Shown: piece by piece, positions 18,561-25,776 of the stretch
How the letters are laid out: each line of letters starts with the position of its first letter
Position numbering within the stretch: the stretch's first letter is position 1
NCBI RefSeq assembly: GCF_002298975.1
Contig: NZ_DBMV01000011.1
Coordinates: forward strand, 62,001 to 126,000
Direction: 5' to 3'
Source: Ralstonia sp. UBA689
GTDB taxonomy: Bacteria > Pseudomonadota > Gammaproteobacteria > Burkholderiales > Burkholderiaceae
Length of the DNA stretch: 64,000 nucleotides
The notes under the pieces: generated by a model
The model's input: the letters and a program-made list of their open reading frames with translations, nothing else
Told to the model about the DNA's origin: nothing
Database searches by the model: none
Made by a program: the position numbers and the translations under genes

Positions 18561-18600
18561 GTCATCAGACGATTTTGGTCCCGCAAAAACGTCTAATGAC
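18561..18600. promoter_or_regulatory. 16-base inverted repeat upstream of flp (operator-like)
   Basis: Left arm GTCATCAGACGATTTT (18561-18576) pairs with right arm AAAAACGTCTAATGAC (18585-18600) with two mismatches and an eight-base spacer. It lies about 185 bases upstream of the flp start, in non-coding DNA. The symmetry and absence of a T tract suggest a protein-binding site rather than a terminator. Confidence 0.5.
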
Positions 18601-18649
18601 CACCACACGCCCACCCCTTCCGGCATCATCTTGTTCGGCGTGTCACGTA

Positions 18650-18670
18650 TGTCACGTAACATTCCGTAAC
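18650..18670 (-). promoter_or_regulatory. Motif shared with the lipoprotein intergenic region
   Basis: On the minus strand: GTTACG, four bases, GTTACGTGACA. The plus strand at 20347-20365 carries GTTACG, two bases, GTAACGTGACA. Both lie in non-coding DNA upstream of pilus or lipoprotein genes. A half copy (TGTCACGTA on the plus strand) is repeated immediately beside it at 18641-18649. Candidate binding site for a common regulator, possibly the sigma-54 activator. Confidence 0.4.
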
Positions 18671-18884
18671 GCTGTTATAAGCGTGCGGCCCATCACCTGG
18701 AATAACTCAATCTAGGTACTTGTGTTAAATTAGAGTAAACAATCTAATTAATTTTATTAAACACGCGCCAACCCACTGAAATCTAATGGAAATCCCTTAA
18801 TGGGCGTCAGATTAGGCTCATCATACGGGCGGGTTATCCATTCATTCGCTGGTCGGTTCAAACGCTCCCCATCTCTGTCCAGGC

Positions 18885-18924
18885 AAAAAAAGGATGCGCG
18901 AGCGACGGGAACACGCCCGCGCAC
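18885..18924 (-). terminator. Rho-independent terminator of the minus-strand repeat lipoprotein gene
   Basis: On the minus strand an 11-base stem (GTGCGCGGGCG with CGCTCGCGCAT, two G-U pairs) and a nine-base loop are followed by TCC and seven T. It lies 26 bases after the lipoprotein stop and so separates this gene from the flp region. Confidence 0.8.
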
Positions 18925-18949
18925 CTTCAAGAGCACAGACAGGTACTGC

Positions 18950-20134
18950 TCAGTGCGCCAGGCTGCCTACGCCGCCCAGCAAGTTCGTAACAGGGGCCAA
19001 CGGGTTGCCGCCCGAAGTCCCGCCAGCGGCACTAGTGGCGCCGCTCAGCAGATTGGTGACAGGCGCCAGTGGGTTGCTGCCGCCGGCTGCGCCGCCCAAC
19101 AGGCCCGTGACGGGCGCCAACGGATTGGAACCACCTGTCGCGCCGCCCAGCAGGCCAGTCACAGGAGCCAGCGGGTTGGAGCCGCCCGTCGCACCGCCCA
19201 GACCACCCAGCAAGCCGGTGATAGGAGCCAGCGGATTACCGCCGCCAGTGCCACCGACGCCGCCAAGCAAGCCGCCCAGCGGGTTGCTGCCACCGCTCGA
19301 ACCACCTGCGGTGCCAACGCCACCCAGCGCCGCCACCGTCGTGCCAACCGAGGTCACCACCGGGCCCAGGCTCGACACCACCGGCAGGCCTGTCCCAGTG
19401 ATGGTGTTGCCGGCGCCAGCCACGCCGCCGCCGACCGTGCCCGTCAACGAACTGAACGGGCCGCCCAGGCCGGTCATATCGCCGCCCGATTGGGTGGCGT
19501 TGGTCAGTTGGCTCGTGACCGGCACGATGGCCGAGCTGAGTTGCTGCGTGACCTGCTGGACCGCTCCCGAACCCAGTGCGCTGCCCAGCAGCGTGCCGCC
19601 GCCGATCAATGCCTGGCCGACCTGCTGCACGCCGCCACCCACCGGCTGGGTGATCGGCGCTAGCGGTGCGCCCGCGCCCTGGCCCAGGCCCTGCACGAGC
19701 GACCCCGCGCTCACCGCGGCCTGACCGACGTCGGTCACGACGCTGCCCGTGCTGGCCACGGTCGTACCGATCGGGTTCGGGTTTTGCCCCATCTTGCCCA
19801 GACCGGTTTGTACGCCCAGGCCGAGGTCGCTGACGGCCTTGCCGACGTTGCCAACCGTACCGCCCAGCCCAGCCTTGGCCTGGTCGGAGAGACCCGGAAG
19901 ATTTGCGTTCTGCAGCGTGGTGCCCAGGCTGCTGACGGCCTGGCCCGTCGCGACAACGACGTTGCCGGTGCCATTGGCCACCTTGCCGACAGGCGTCACG
20001 CCCGTCAGATCGCTCGGATTGGCCGTGGGCGAGCTGCCCGACCCCGAACCTCCCGAAGAACAAGCCGCCAACATGAGTGCGGCAACGGCGCACGCCAACG
20101 GCGCGACGCGAATGGAGTGTCGAATCTGAATCAT
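18950..20134 (-). CDS. Glycine-rich NPLAPVTGLLGG-repeat lipoprotein
   Basis: 394 residues. Signal peptide with lipobox MLAAC (Cys25) followed by a Ser/Gly linker. Residues ~45-270 are low-complexity Gly/Val/Thr/Ser with regular hydrophobic spacing (VSSLGTTLQNANLPGL, NPNPIGTTVASTGSVVTDVG). The C-terminal ~110 residues hold six units around GGSNPLAPVTGLLGG. It is paralogous along its whole length to the divergent lipoprotein at 20625. Similar proteins are often named collagen-like, but the repeat is not strict Gly-X-Y. AGAGGA precedes the ATG. A consensus sigma-54 promoter lies about 75 bases upstream. Likely surface or envelope structural protein; function unknown. Confidence 0.85.
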   Translation of the reverse strand: MIQIRHSIRVAPLACAVAALMLAACSSGGSGSGSSPTANPSDLTGVTPVGKVANGTGNVVVATGQAVSSLGTTLQNANLPGLSDQAKAGLGGTVGNVGKAVSDLGLGVQTGLGKMGQNPNPIGTTVASTGSVVTDVGQAAVSAGSLVQGLGQGAGAPLAPITQPVGGGVQQVGQALIGGGTLLGSALGSGAVQQVTQQLSSAIVPVTSQLTNATQSGGDMTGLGGPFSSLTGTVGGGVAGAGNTITGTGLPVVSSLGPVVTSVGTTVAALGGVGTAGGSSGGSNPLGGLLGGVGGTGGGNPLAPITGLLGGLGGATGGSNPLAPVTGLLGGATGGSNPLAPVTGLLGGAAGGSNPLAPVTNLLSGATSAAGGTSGGNPLAPVTNLLGGVGSLAH

Positions 20135-20206
20135 GGTCGGTCCTCTTCTTTGAATGTTGTATTACCTGATGTCTGAGCTCGGTACTGCGGACTGCGGGCC
20201 AGATAC

Positions 20207-20222
20207 TGCAATTGGCGTGCCA
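20207..20222 (-). promoter_or_regulatory. Sigma-54 (-24/-12) promoter for the minus-strand repeat lipoprotein
   Basis: Minus-strand TGGCACGCCAATTGCA matches the full consensus TGGCACG-N4-TTGCW. The predicted transcript would start near 20196, leaving a leader of about 60 bases before the ATG at 20134. Confidence 0.88.
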
Positions 20223-20344
20223 GCCTCACTCGAATAGAAGCTCCGGTTGTGAAGAACAGCGCCCCGACAAGGTTTACAGGCGACGTATCCGGCAAAACCC
20301 GAATCTGTCAGATGGGCGTTACGACCAGAAAACCGGTGTTCCCG

Positions 20345-20382
20345 ACGTTACGTTGTAACGTGACACGGAACATATTCGTGTC
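20345..20382. promoter_or_regulatory. Paired inverted repeats between two divergent sigma-54 promoters (candidate enhancer)
   Basis: Two adjacent dyads. First, ACGTTAC-GTT-GTAACGT at 20345-20361, a perfect 7-base inverted repeat. Second, GACACG (20362-20367) and CGTGTC (20377-20382), part of a 21-base imperfect palindrome. The block is about 125-175 bases from the -24 element of each flanking sigma-54 promoter, a typical distance for enhancer-binding proteins. It overlaps the motif also seen upstream of flp. Confidence 0.6.
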
Positions 20383-20531
20383 CGACATAACCAAAAAAGA
20401 AAACGTTTGCGCCATACTTTGGGGGCATGTAAATCCCGTGTTCCGGTTAGTTTTCACGATTCCACTGTATTTCAGGGGTGAAACTCGTTTATTTCACATA
20501 ACGAATTACGCATCGATAAATAACGCTGACA

Positions 20532-20547
20532 TGGCACGCCGTTTGCA
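20532..20547 (+). promoter_or_regulatory. Sigma-54 (-24/-12) promoter for the plus-strand repeat lipoprotein
   Basis: TGGCACGCCGTTTGCA fits the full consensus TGGCACG-N4-TTGCW and shares its first nine bases with the divergent promoter at 20207-20222. The expected start is near 20558, about 65 bases before the ATG at 20625. Confidence 0.9.
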
Positions 20548-20624
20548 GAGTCCGCCCACCCAAATCGACATTGGGATCATTTCTAGCTGTCAAAAGCGGA
20601 CTTTTTAAAAACGGGAGAACGAAC

Positions 20625-22157
20625 ATGAACAAGAACATCAAGTGCCTGGCGGCCACCATGGCGAGCCTGCTGGTCCTGGGCGGTTGCGCGAGCTCGGGCT
20701 CGGGCGATATGGGCGGTTCGCTGGGCGGCACGAGCGGAACCGGCGGGTCGAACAACAACACTGGCGGCTCAACGCAGACACCATCCCCCGCACCGTCGCC
20801 GTCGCCCTCGCCTTCTCCGTCGCCGTCCCCCTCGCCTTCTCCGACACCTGCGCCAGCCCCCCTGACGCCGGCTGGCGCCGTGCTCAACAACACCGGCAAG
20901 ATCGTCTCGGCTGCGGGGTCAACTGTCAGCGGCATCGGCTCGACGATTCAGAATGCGCCGCTGCCCTCGCAACTGAGCGGCGTGCAGAGCGGCTTGGGCG
21001 GTGTGGTGGACAACCTCGGAACGACGGTCTCCGCGCTCGGCACCGGCGTACAAAACGGGCTGGGCAGCATTGGCGCCAATCCCAACCCGGTCGGCACAAC
21101 GGTATCGAGCCTGGGTAACGTCGTGACTGGCGCAGGCAACACCGTCACGAGCGCCGGCACGCTGGTCAACAACCTCGGCACCGGCCCGCTGGCGCCGCTG
21201 GCTCCGGTCACGACGCCGCTGGCCGGTGTGGTCACACAGATCGGCCAGGCCGTAGCCAACGGCGGCAGCACGCTGGGCACGGCCCTGTCGACCGGCCCGG
21301 TGGAACAACTCACGCAGCAACTGAGCACGGCCATCGTGCCGCTCACCTCGCAACTCACTAGCGCCACGCAGACCGCGGGGGCCACTACCGGCCTGGGCTC
21401 GCCGGTCTATACGCTGCTGGGTACAGTGGGTGGTGCCATCGCCAATGGCGGCAACGCGATCACGGCCACCCACGCACCGGTCGTCAGCGGCCTGGGTGGT
21501 GTGGTGACGGCAGTCGGCAATACCGTCGGCGCACTGGGCGGGGTGACGTACTCATCCACGTCGTCGCCAAGCAACCCGCTCGCACCGATCACCGGTCTGC
21601 TGGGTGGTCTTGGCGGTGCGACGGGTGGCTCCAACCCGCTTGCGCCGATCACGGGCGCGCTGGGCGGTCTGGGTGGCAGCGGCGGAAGCAACCCGCTGGC
21701 TCCCGTCACAGGCGTCTTGGGCGGCTTGACAGGCGGCGCGGGCGGCAATCCGCTGGGCGCGGTCACGGGCGCGCTTGGCAGCCTGGGCGGCGCAACGGGC
21801 GGTAGCAATCCGCTCGCACCGATCACCAGCGCCCTGGGCGGCCTGACGGGCGGCGCGGGCGGTAACCCGCTGGGCGCGGTCACGGGCGCGCTCGGCGGCC
21901 TGGGCGGCGCAACGGGCGGTAGCAATCCGCTCGCACCGGTGACCAGCGCCCTGGGCGGTCTGACAGGTGGCGCAACCGGCGGCAGCAACCCGCTGGGCCC
22001 GGTGAGCGCGATCACGGCGCCGGTCGGTACCGTCGTCGGCACGGTGGGCAGCAGCCTCACCTCGACCGGCGCGGCAACGCCGCTGGCCCCGGTGACGGGT
22101 GCGGTGGGTGGCCTGCTGGGCACGATTGGCGGCGCGCTGGGCGGCACGCATCACTGA
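20625..22157 (+). CDS. Glycine-rich NPLAPVTGALGG-repeat lipoprotein with Pro-Ser linker
   Basis: 510 residues from the ATG at 20625, which has GGGAG upstream. Signal peptide with lipobox VLGGC (Cys21). A Gly/Ser/Asn stretch is followed by a (PS)n linker at about 51-78, then a region matching the paralogue at 18950 nearly residue for residue (VSGIGSTIQNAPLPSQLSG, NPNPVGTTVSSLGNVVTGAG, TQQLSTAIVPLTSQLTSATQ). The C-terminal ~190 residues carry eight units around NPLAPITGALGGLGGATGGS, then a closing segment ending GGTHH. The PS linker suggests a chain that spans peptidoglycan or projects the repeats outward (inference). Controlled by the -24/-12 promoter at 20532. Function unknown. Confidence 0.85.
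   Translation: MNKNIKCLAATMASLLVLGGCASSGSGDMGGSLGGTSGTGGSNNNTGGSTQTPSPAPSPSPSPSPSPSPSPSPTPAPAPLTPAGAVLNNTGKIVSAAGSTVSGIGSTIQNAPLPSQLSGVQSGLGGVVDNLGTTVSALGTGVQNGLGSIGANPNPVGTTVSSLGNVVTGAGNTVTSAGTLVNNLGTGPLAPLAPVTTPLAGVVTQIGQAVANGGSTLGTALSTGPVEQLTQQLSTAIVPLTSQLTSATQTAGATTGLGSPVYTLLGTVGGAIANGGNAITATHAPVVSGLGGVVTAVGNTVGALGGVTYSSTSSPSNPLAPITGLLGGLGGATGGSNPLAPITGALGGLGGSGGSNPLAPVTGVLGGLTGGAGGNPLGAVTGALGSLGGATGGSNPLAPITSALGGLTGGAGGNPLGAVTGALGGLGGATGGSNPLAPVTSALGGLTGGATGGSNPLGPVSAITAPVGTVVGTVGSSLTSTGAATPLAPVTGAVGGLLGTIGGALGGTHH
21747..21980 (+). repeat. Tandem 117-base in-frame duplication in the repeat lipoprotein
   Basis: Two consecutive 117-base units beginning at 21747 and 21864, each encoding NPLGAV or NPLAPx blocks of 39 residues (NPLGAVTGALG then NPLAP). 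They are nearly identical in DNA, including the shared run GGCGCAACGGGCGGTAGCAA, so the duplication is recent or homogenised. Repeat number could vary between strains. Confidence 0.75.
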
Positions 22158-22164
22158 TCGATTT

Positions 22165-22196
22165 GCAGCGGACCCGCCATCTCGGCGGTCCGCTGC
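22165..22196 (+). terminator. Strong hairpin after the plus-strand repeat lipoprotein
   Basis: GCAGCGGAC and GTCCGCTGC arms, extended by CGCC/GGCG around the loop ATCTC, lie eight bases after the stop codon. No long T run follows (only GTTTAAAACG, itself the palindrome GCGTTTAAAACGC at 22201-22213), so termination strength is uncertain. The rest of the 22197-22465 gap holds no ORF I would support; the tpsB ribosome-binding site is at its end. Confidence 0.55.
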
Positions 22197-22465
22197 CGTC
22201 GCGTTTAAAACGCAGCAGTGCTACGTCAAGTGGTATCGCTGCAAGGCAAACCGGCAAGGCCGCATGCGCCATCGGTATCAACCATGGCCGTTGCGTCGGT
22301 TGAACGCTGCCTCAATGTGTTTTGTTGTAAAGCACCATGTCTCGCGGTTATCGTTCCATGCAGCGTGCGGCTTTGCTCGGCGTAGACCGTCCTCGGACCG
22401 GTCTGCCCACAGCTCGCACAACAGCATCGCTTCACAGCAAAACGAACACCACGGAGGAGACAGGC

Positions 22466-24139
22466 GTGCGGACCACCACCCTGCGGTTGGCCCTGGCCAC
22501 AGGCGTTGCATTGACCCACCCGGCACTGAGCTGGGCACAAAGCAGCCCCACCCAAGGCAACCCGATCGACACGCTGCCCAAGGTCGACACATCCCGCCCG
22601 CCCGAGCAGAAGATCCAGGTGCAGGTCCAACGGCCGAATCCGGCCCTGGAGAACCTGCTTGCCTCGCATCTCACGCCAACCAAGTTCCAGATCGAAGGCG
22701 TCAAGACGCTGCCGTTTCCCGAGATCGCCGCGCATTTCGCGCCGATGGCCGGGCACGACGTCACCGTCGCGCAACTGCTGCAGGCCGCGAACGAGGTCAC
22801 CAAGGTGTATGCCGATCGCGGCTATCCGCTGTCGTTCGCCTTCGTACCGGCACAGACCTTCGAAGGCGGCGTGGTGCGTATCACGGTGGTGGAAGGCTAC
22901 GTGGCACGCATGCGTATCGAGGGCACGCCGGGGCCGCTGGAGAAGCGCCTGCGCGAGATCTCGCAGCGCCTGATGGATGAGCGCCCGCTGCGCAAAGAGA
23001 CGTTCGAGCGTGTGACCGGCGTGCTGGCGCTGCAGCCCGGTGTGCAGATCACCGCGACCGTGCAGCCGCCCACCACGACCGATGGCGCGAGTGACCTTGT
23101 GCTCAACGTCAAGCGTCAGCCGTACACCATCGGCACGGGCATCGCATACCGCTCGCCCGGCGTGCGTGCGGTCGTCACGGGCACGCTCAACAGCGTGACG
23201 CCGCTGGGCGAGCAGATCACCGTCTCCACGCTGCAGCCGCGCGGGCCCGATCACGAAACGTTCTACTCCGCCACCTGGGCGCAGCCGATCGGCACCGATG
23301 GGCTGCTGGCCAAGCTCACGTGGTCGCACTATCGCGGCATGCCCGAGAACCTGCCGCTCGAGCAGTTCGGTTACCAATCGCGCTACCTGACCGACACGCA
23401 GCGGCTGGGCCTGTCGTTGAGCTACCCGGTGCTCTTGTCGAACACGCGCAGCCTGACGGTGACCGGCACGTTCTACGGCAACGACGACAAGCAACGTTAT
23501 ACGCCGCAAGACGCCGCCCTCCCGCAAGCCGAGCTGGACGCCAAGGTACGCGTGGTCGGCGCAGAAGCGCTGTATACAGAAGTGAAACCCGGCGAGACGC
23601 GCCGCGCCTCCTTCGGGCTGTATCAGGGCCTCAACAGCCTCGGGGCTGGTAAATCGCTCAACAACAATGTCGACCTGAGCTTCCTGCGCACGCGCATCAC
23701 CGCCAGCGAGGCACACGACCTGCCGCTGGGTTTCGGCATCGTGGTCTCGGGCGCAGCGCAGTACAGCGGCGCGGTGCTGCCGTCGTCGGAGCAGATCAGT
23801 TTTGGCGGGCGCTTCTTCGGCTTGGCCTATCCGGCTGGTGAAGTGGCGGGCGACCGCGGCTGGGGCGCATCGATCGAGCTCAACCGGGTCTTCCCCGTGT
23901 CGATGGAGTATCTGAAAACCGTGCAGCCCTATGTGCTGTACGACACGGCCAAGGTGTATTCCAACGCAACCACGCTGGTGCATGATCAACTCGGCTCGAT
24001 TGCGCTGGGCGTGCGATTCTCTGATCGGAAGTACTACACGCTGGACCTGGCCATCGCGCGCCCCGTGGGCGACAAGCCGATCAACACGAACTCACGCAGC
24101 CTGCGGTTCAACGCGGCTTACACCTACCAGTTCAACTAG
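22466..24139 (+). CDS. ShlB/FhaC/HecB-type two-partner secretion outer-membrane transporter
   Basis: 557 residues from a GTG at 22466, chosen because GGAGGAGA lies five bases upstream and the product then starts with a signal peptide (LALATGVALTHPALSWAQ). A POTRA_2 domain spans about 75-150 (FQIEGVKTLPFPEIAAHF, ANEVTKVYADRGYPLSFAFVP, GGVVRITVVEGYVARMRIEG). The ShlB beta-barrel follows to a terminal aromatic strand (LRFNAAYTYQFN). TpsB proteins secrete a single large TpsA exoprotein, but no TpsA is within the window: upstream is the repeat lipoprotein, downstream a LuxR regulator. Either the substrate is elsewhere or the porin serves an unusual client. Confidence 0.9.
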   Translation: MRTTTLRLALATGVALTHPALSWAQSSPTQGNPIDTLPKVDTSRPPEQKIQVQVQRPNPALENLLASHLTPTKFQIEGVKTLPFPEIAAHFAPMAGHDVTVAQLLQAANEVTKVYADRGYPLSFAFVPAQTFEGGVVRITVVEGYVARMRIEGTPGPLEKRLREISQRLMDERPLRKETFERVTGVLALQPGVQITATVQPPTTTDGASDLVLNVKRQPYTIGTGIAYRSPGVRAVVTGTLNSVTPLGEQITVSTLQPRGPDHETFYSATWAQPIGTDGLLAKLTWSHYRGMPENLPLEQFGYQSRYLTDTQRLGLSLSYPVLLSNTRSLTVTGTFYGNDDKQRYTPQDAALPQAELDAKVRVVGAEALYTEVKPGETRRASFGLYQGLNSLGAGKSLNNNVDLSFLRTRITASEAHDLPLGFGIVVSGAAQYSGAVLPSSEQISFGGRFFGLAYPAGEVAGDRGWGASIELNRVFPVSMEYLKTVQPYVLYDTAKVYSNATTLVHDQLGSIALGVRFSDRKYYTLDLAIARPVGDKPINTNSRSLRFNAAYTYQFN

Positions 24140-24184
24140 GGCTCAGGCCGTGAACATGCTTACTAAAGTTTCATATTTTTTAAT

Positions 24185-24227
24185 TTTCAGCGCTGAAAGT
24201 CACCCGCACCCCCCTCCTAAGGGGGGG
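24185..24227 (+). other. Palindrome and C/G hairpin after the tpsB gene
   Basis: A perfect 14-base palindrome TTTCAGCGCTGAAA (24185-24198) is followed by a CCCCCC-TCCTAA-GGGGGG hairpin (24209-24226). Neither is followed by a T tract. They occupy the 126-base gap between tpsB and the LuxR gene and could be a transcription stop or an operator. Confidence 0.4.
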
Positions 24228-24265
24228 ATACAGCACCGCCGGAATTTGGGAGCATCAAAAGCGCA

Positions 24266-25516
24266 ATGTTAAGTTTTTCCAGAGAATTGCCGATTAGTAA
24301 CGAAGTCGCGCAGAACAACAATAATCAACACAGCGACAGCGGCATCACGCCGCAACACGCCGATGGCGAGGGGCCGCGCCCCCAGCCGTCGCAATACGCA
24401 CCGGGGGCCACCATGCTGCAACGTCTATCGGATGACGCAGAGTTCCATCGACTCGTCGATACCATCTACGAGGCGGTACTCGACCCCGCGCAGATGCCGA
24501 TCGCCCTGGCCTTGCTCTCCGTCTATGCCGGAGTAGAAAGCGCACATTACTTTGTCTGGGACAAGCACACCGATATGCCGCGCCAAGGCGTATCGTCGGG
24601 CTGGTGCCCGCACTGCCCGCAGCCCGGCCACTGCGATGCCTTCTGCCAGGACCCTCAGGTGGCCCAGGCCCCGCAGGCCGAAGACACGCCAACAGCCGGC
24701 GTGACCCTGATGGATACGCCCGACCTGCGCGTCACCATGCGCCTGCACACGCGCGATGGCGCCTCGGAAGTCGACGCCGCCGAACGCGAGGAGCGCCTGC
24801 AACGCGTGCTGCCCCATCTGCAGCGTGCCGCGCGCATGCAGCAGCGCAATCAGGAACTGAACGAACTCGCCGCGCTCGGCATGGCCGGGCTCGATACGCT
24901 CGATTTTGGCGTGATGGTCATCGAGCGCAGCATGCGCGTGAAGTACGCCAACGCGTGGGCACGCACGATGGCGGCGGAAGACGACCGCTTGTCGCTCGAT
25001 GGCGGCATGCTGCACTCCGCCGACCATGCGCACGAAGCGGCGCTGTGCAATCTCATCGAGCACGCAGCGGGCTCGCTGGGTGTCCAGGGCGCAGCAGGCT
25101 CGTGGATGTACCTCGCGTGCGACGGACGCCCCGTCCCCTTTATCGCGACGCCGCTGGCGCCCTCCGACGCCATGCGCTCGGCCTGGGCGTCGCCGCTGGC
25201 CTTGGTGCTGGTGGGCAACTCCGAGGCACGCTCGGTCATGGACGCAGGCGTGCTCGCTTCGCTCTTCGGGCTGACCAACAAGGAATGCGTCGTTGCCGCC
25301 CGCCTGGCTGCCGGCGAAACGCTGCAGGAGATCGCCGATCGCGAATTCCTGTCGTTGCATACCGTGCGGGTGCATATCCGCGACATTCTGCGCAAGACCG
25401 GTACGCACCGACAGTCCGAACTCGTGCGTCTGCTGCACCTGCTGCCCAGCGTCGACCTGGAGCGCGCGGGGGCAGCCACGCCCACCTCGCGCAAGCGCGG
25501 TCGCCTGAACGCATAG
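24266..25516 (+). CDS. LuxR family transcriptional regulator (non-autoinducer N-terminus)
   Basis: 416 residues. The C-terminal helix-turn-helix is a clear LuxR/GerE domain (FGLTNKECVVAARLAAGETL, then IADREFLSLHTVRVHIRDIL). The N-terminal ~330 residues do not look like an acyl-homoserine-lactone domain; they include a Cys/His-rich stretch (WCPHCPQPGHCDAFC, about 112-126) and a PAS-like central region (LDTLDFGVMVIERSMRVKYAN). The Cys/His cluster could bind a metal or sense redox (inference). The first ~50 residues are polar and low complexity; a start at 24413 (MLQRLSDD) is an alternative. Next to tpsB and a c-di-GMP enzyme. Confidence 0.82.
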   Translation: MLSFSRELPISNEVAQNNNNQHSDSGITPQHADGEGPRPQPSQYAPGATMLQRLSDDAEFHRLVDTIYEAVLDPAQMPIALALLSVYAGVESAHYFVWDKHTDMPRQGVSSGWCPHCPQPGHCDAFCQDPQVAQAPQAEDTPTAGVTLMDTPDLRVTMRLHTRDGASEVDAAEREERLQRVLPHLQRAARMQQRNQELNELAALGMAGLDTLDFGVMVIERSMRVKYANAWARTMAAEDDRLSLDGGMLHSADHAHEAALCNLIEHAAGSLGVQGAAGSWMYLACDGRPVPFIATPLAPSDAMRSAWASPLALVLVGNSEARSVMDAGVLASLFGLTNKECVVAARLAAGETLQEIADREFLSLHTVRVHIRDILRKTGTHRQSELVRLLHLLPSVDLERAGAATPTSRKRGRLNA

Positions 25517-25668
25517 CCTCCCAGGCGCAATCGCGTCCGGCCAGCCATTCGCGTATACCCGGGTCGTCTTCCCTGGTTTTCCGCCGATATATCAGGACAG
25601 GCGTGGCGCCGTCATGCTCGCTTGAGGCAATGCAATAACGACGGAGAATCCGAGCGCATTCTGTGAAT

Positions 25669-25691
25669 AGCGCGCAACAGGCGCGCTTTTT
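25669..25691 (+). terminator. Rho-independent terminator of the LuxR gene
   Basis: AGCGCGC, loop AACAG, GCGCGCT, then TTTT. It ends just before the first possible start of the next gene at 25705, which argues for the later start at 25777. Confidence 0.75.
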
Positions 25692-25776
25692 CACGGCCTG
25701 AAACATGAGGCTTTTGCGCTATCCTCGCCGCAAAACACAGACAGGTGCGGATCGGGGCCGCGCCGAAAGCGCTCGC

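Noticed and set aside
21580..22100. Regular repeats suggestive of a CRISPR or satellite array
   Set aside because: The units are in frame, degenerate and encode the lipoprotein repeat; no spacers and no cas genes.
22226..23989. A 587-codon minus-strand frame
   Set aside because: Antisense of the TPS porin gene; the porin has signal peptide, ribosome-binding site and conserved domains.
24209..24227. CCCCCC/GGGGGG hairpin as an intrinsic terminator
   Set aside because: No T run follows; recorded only as a hairpin of unknown role.
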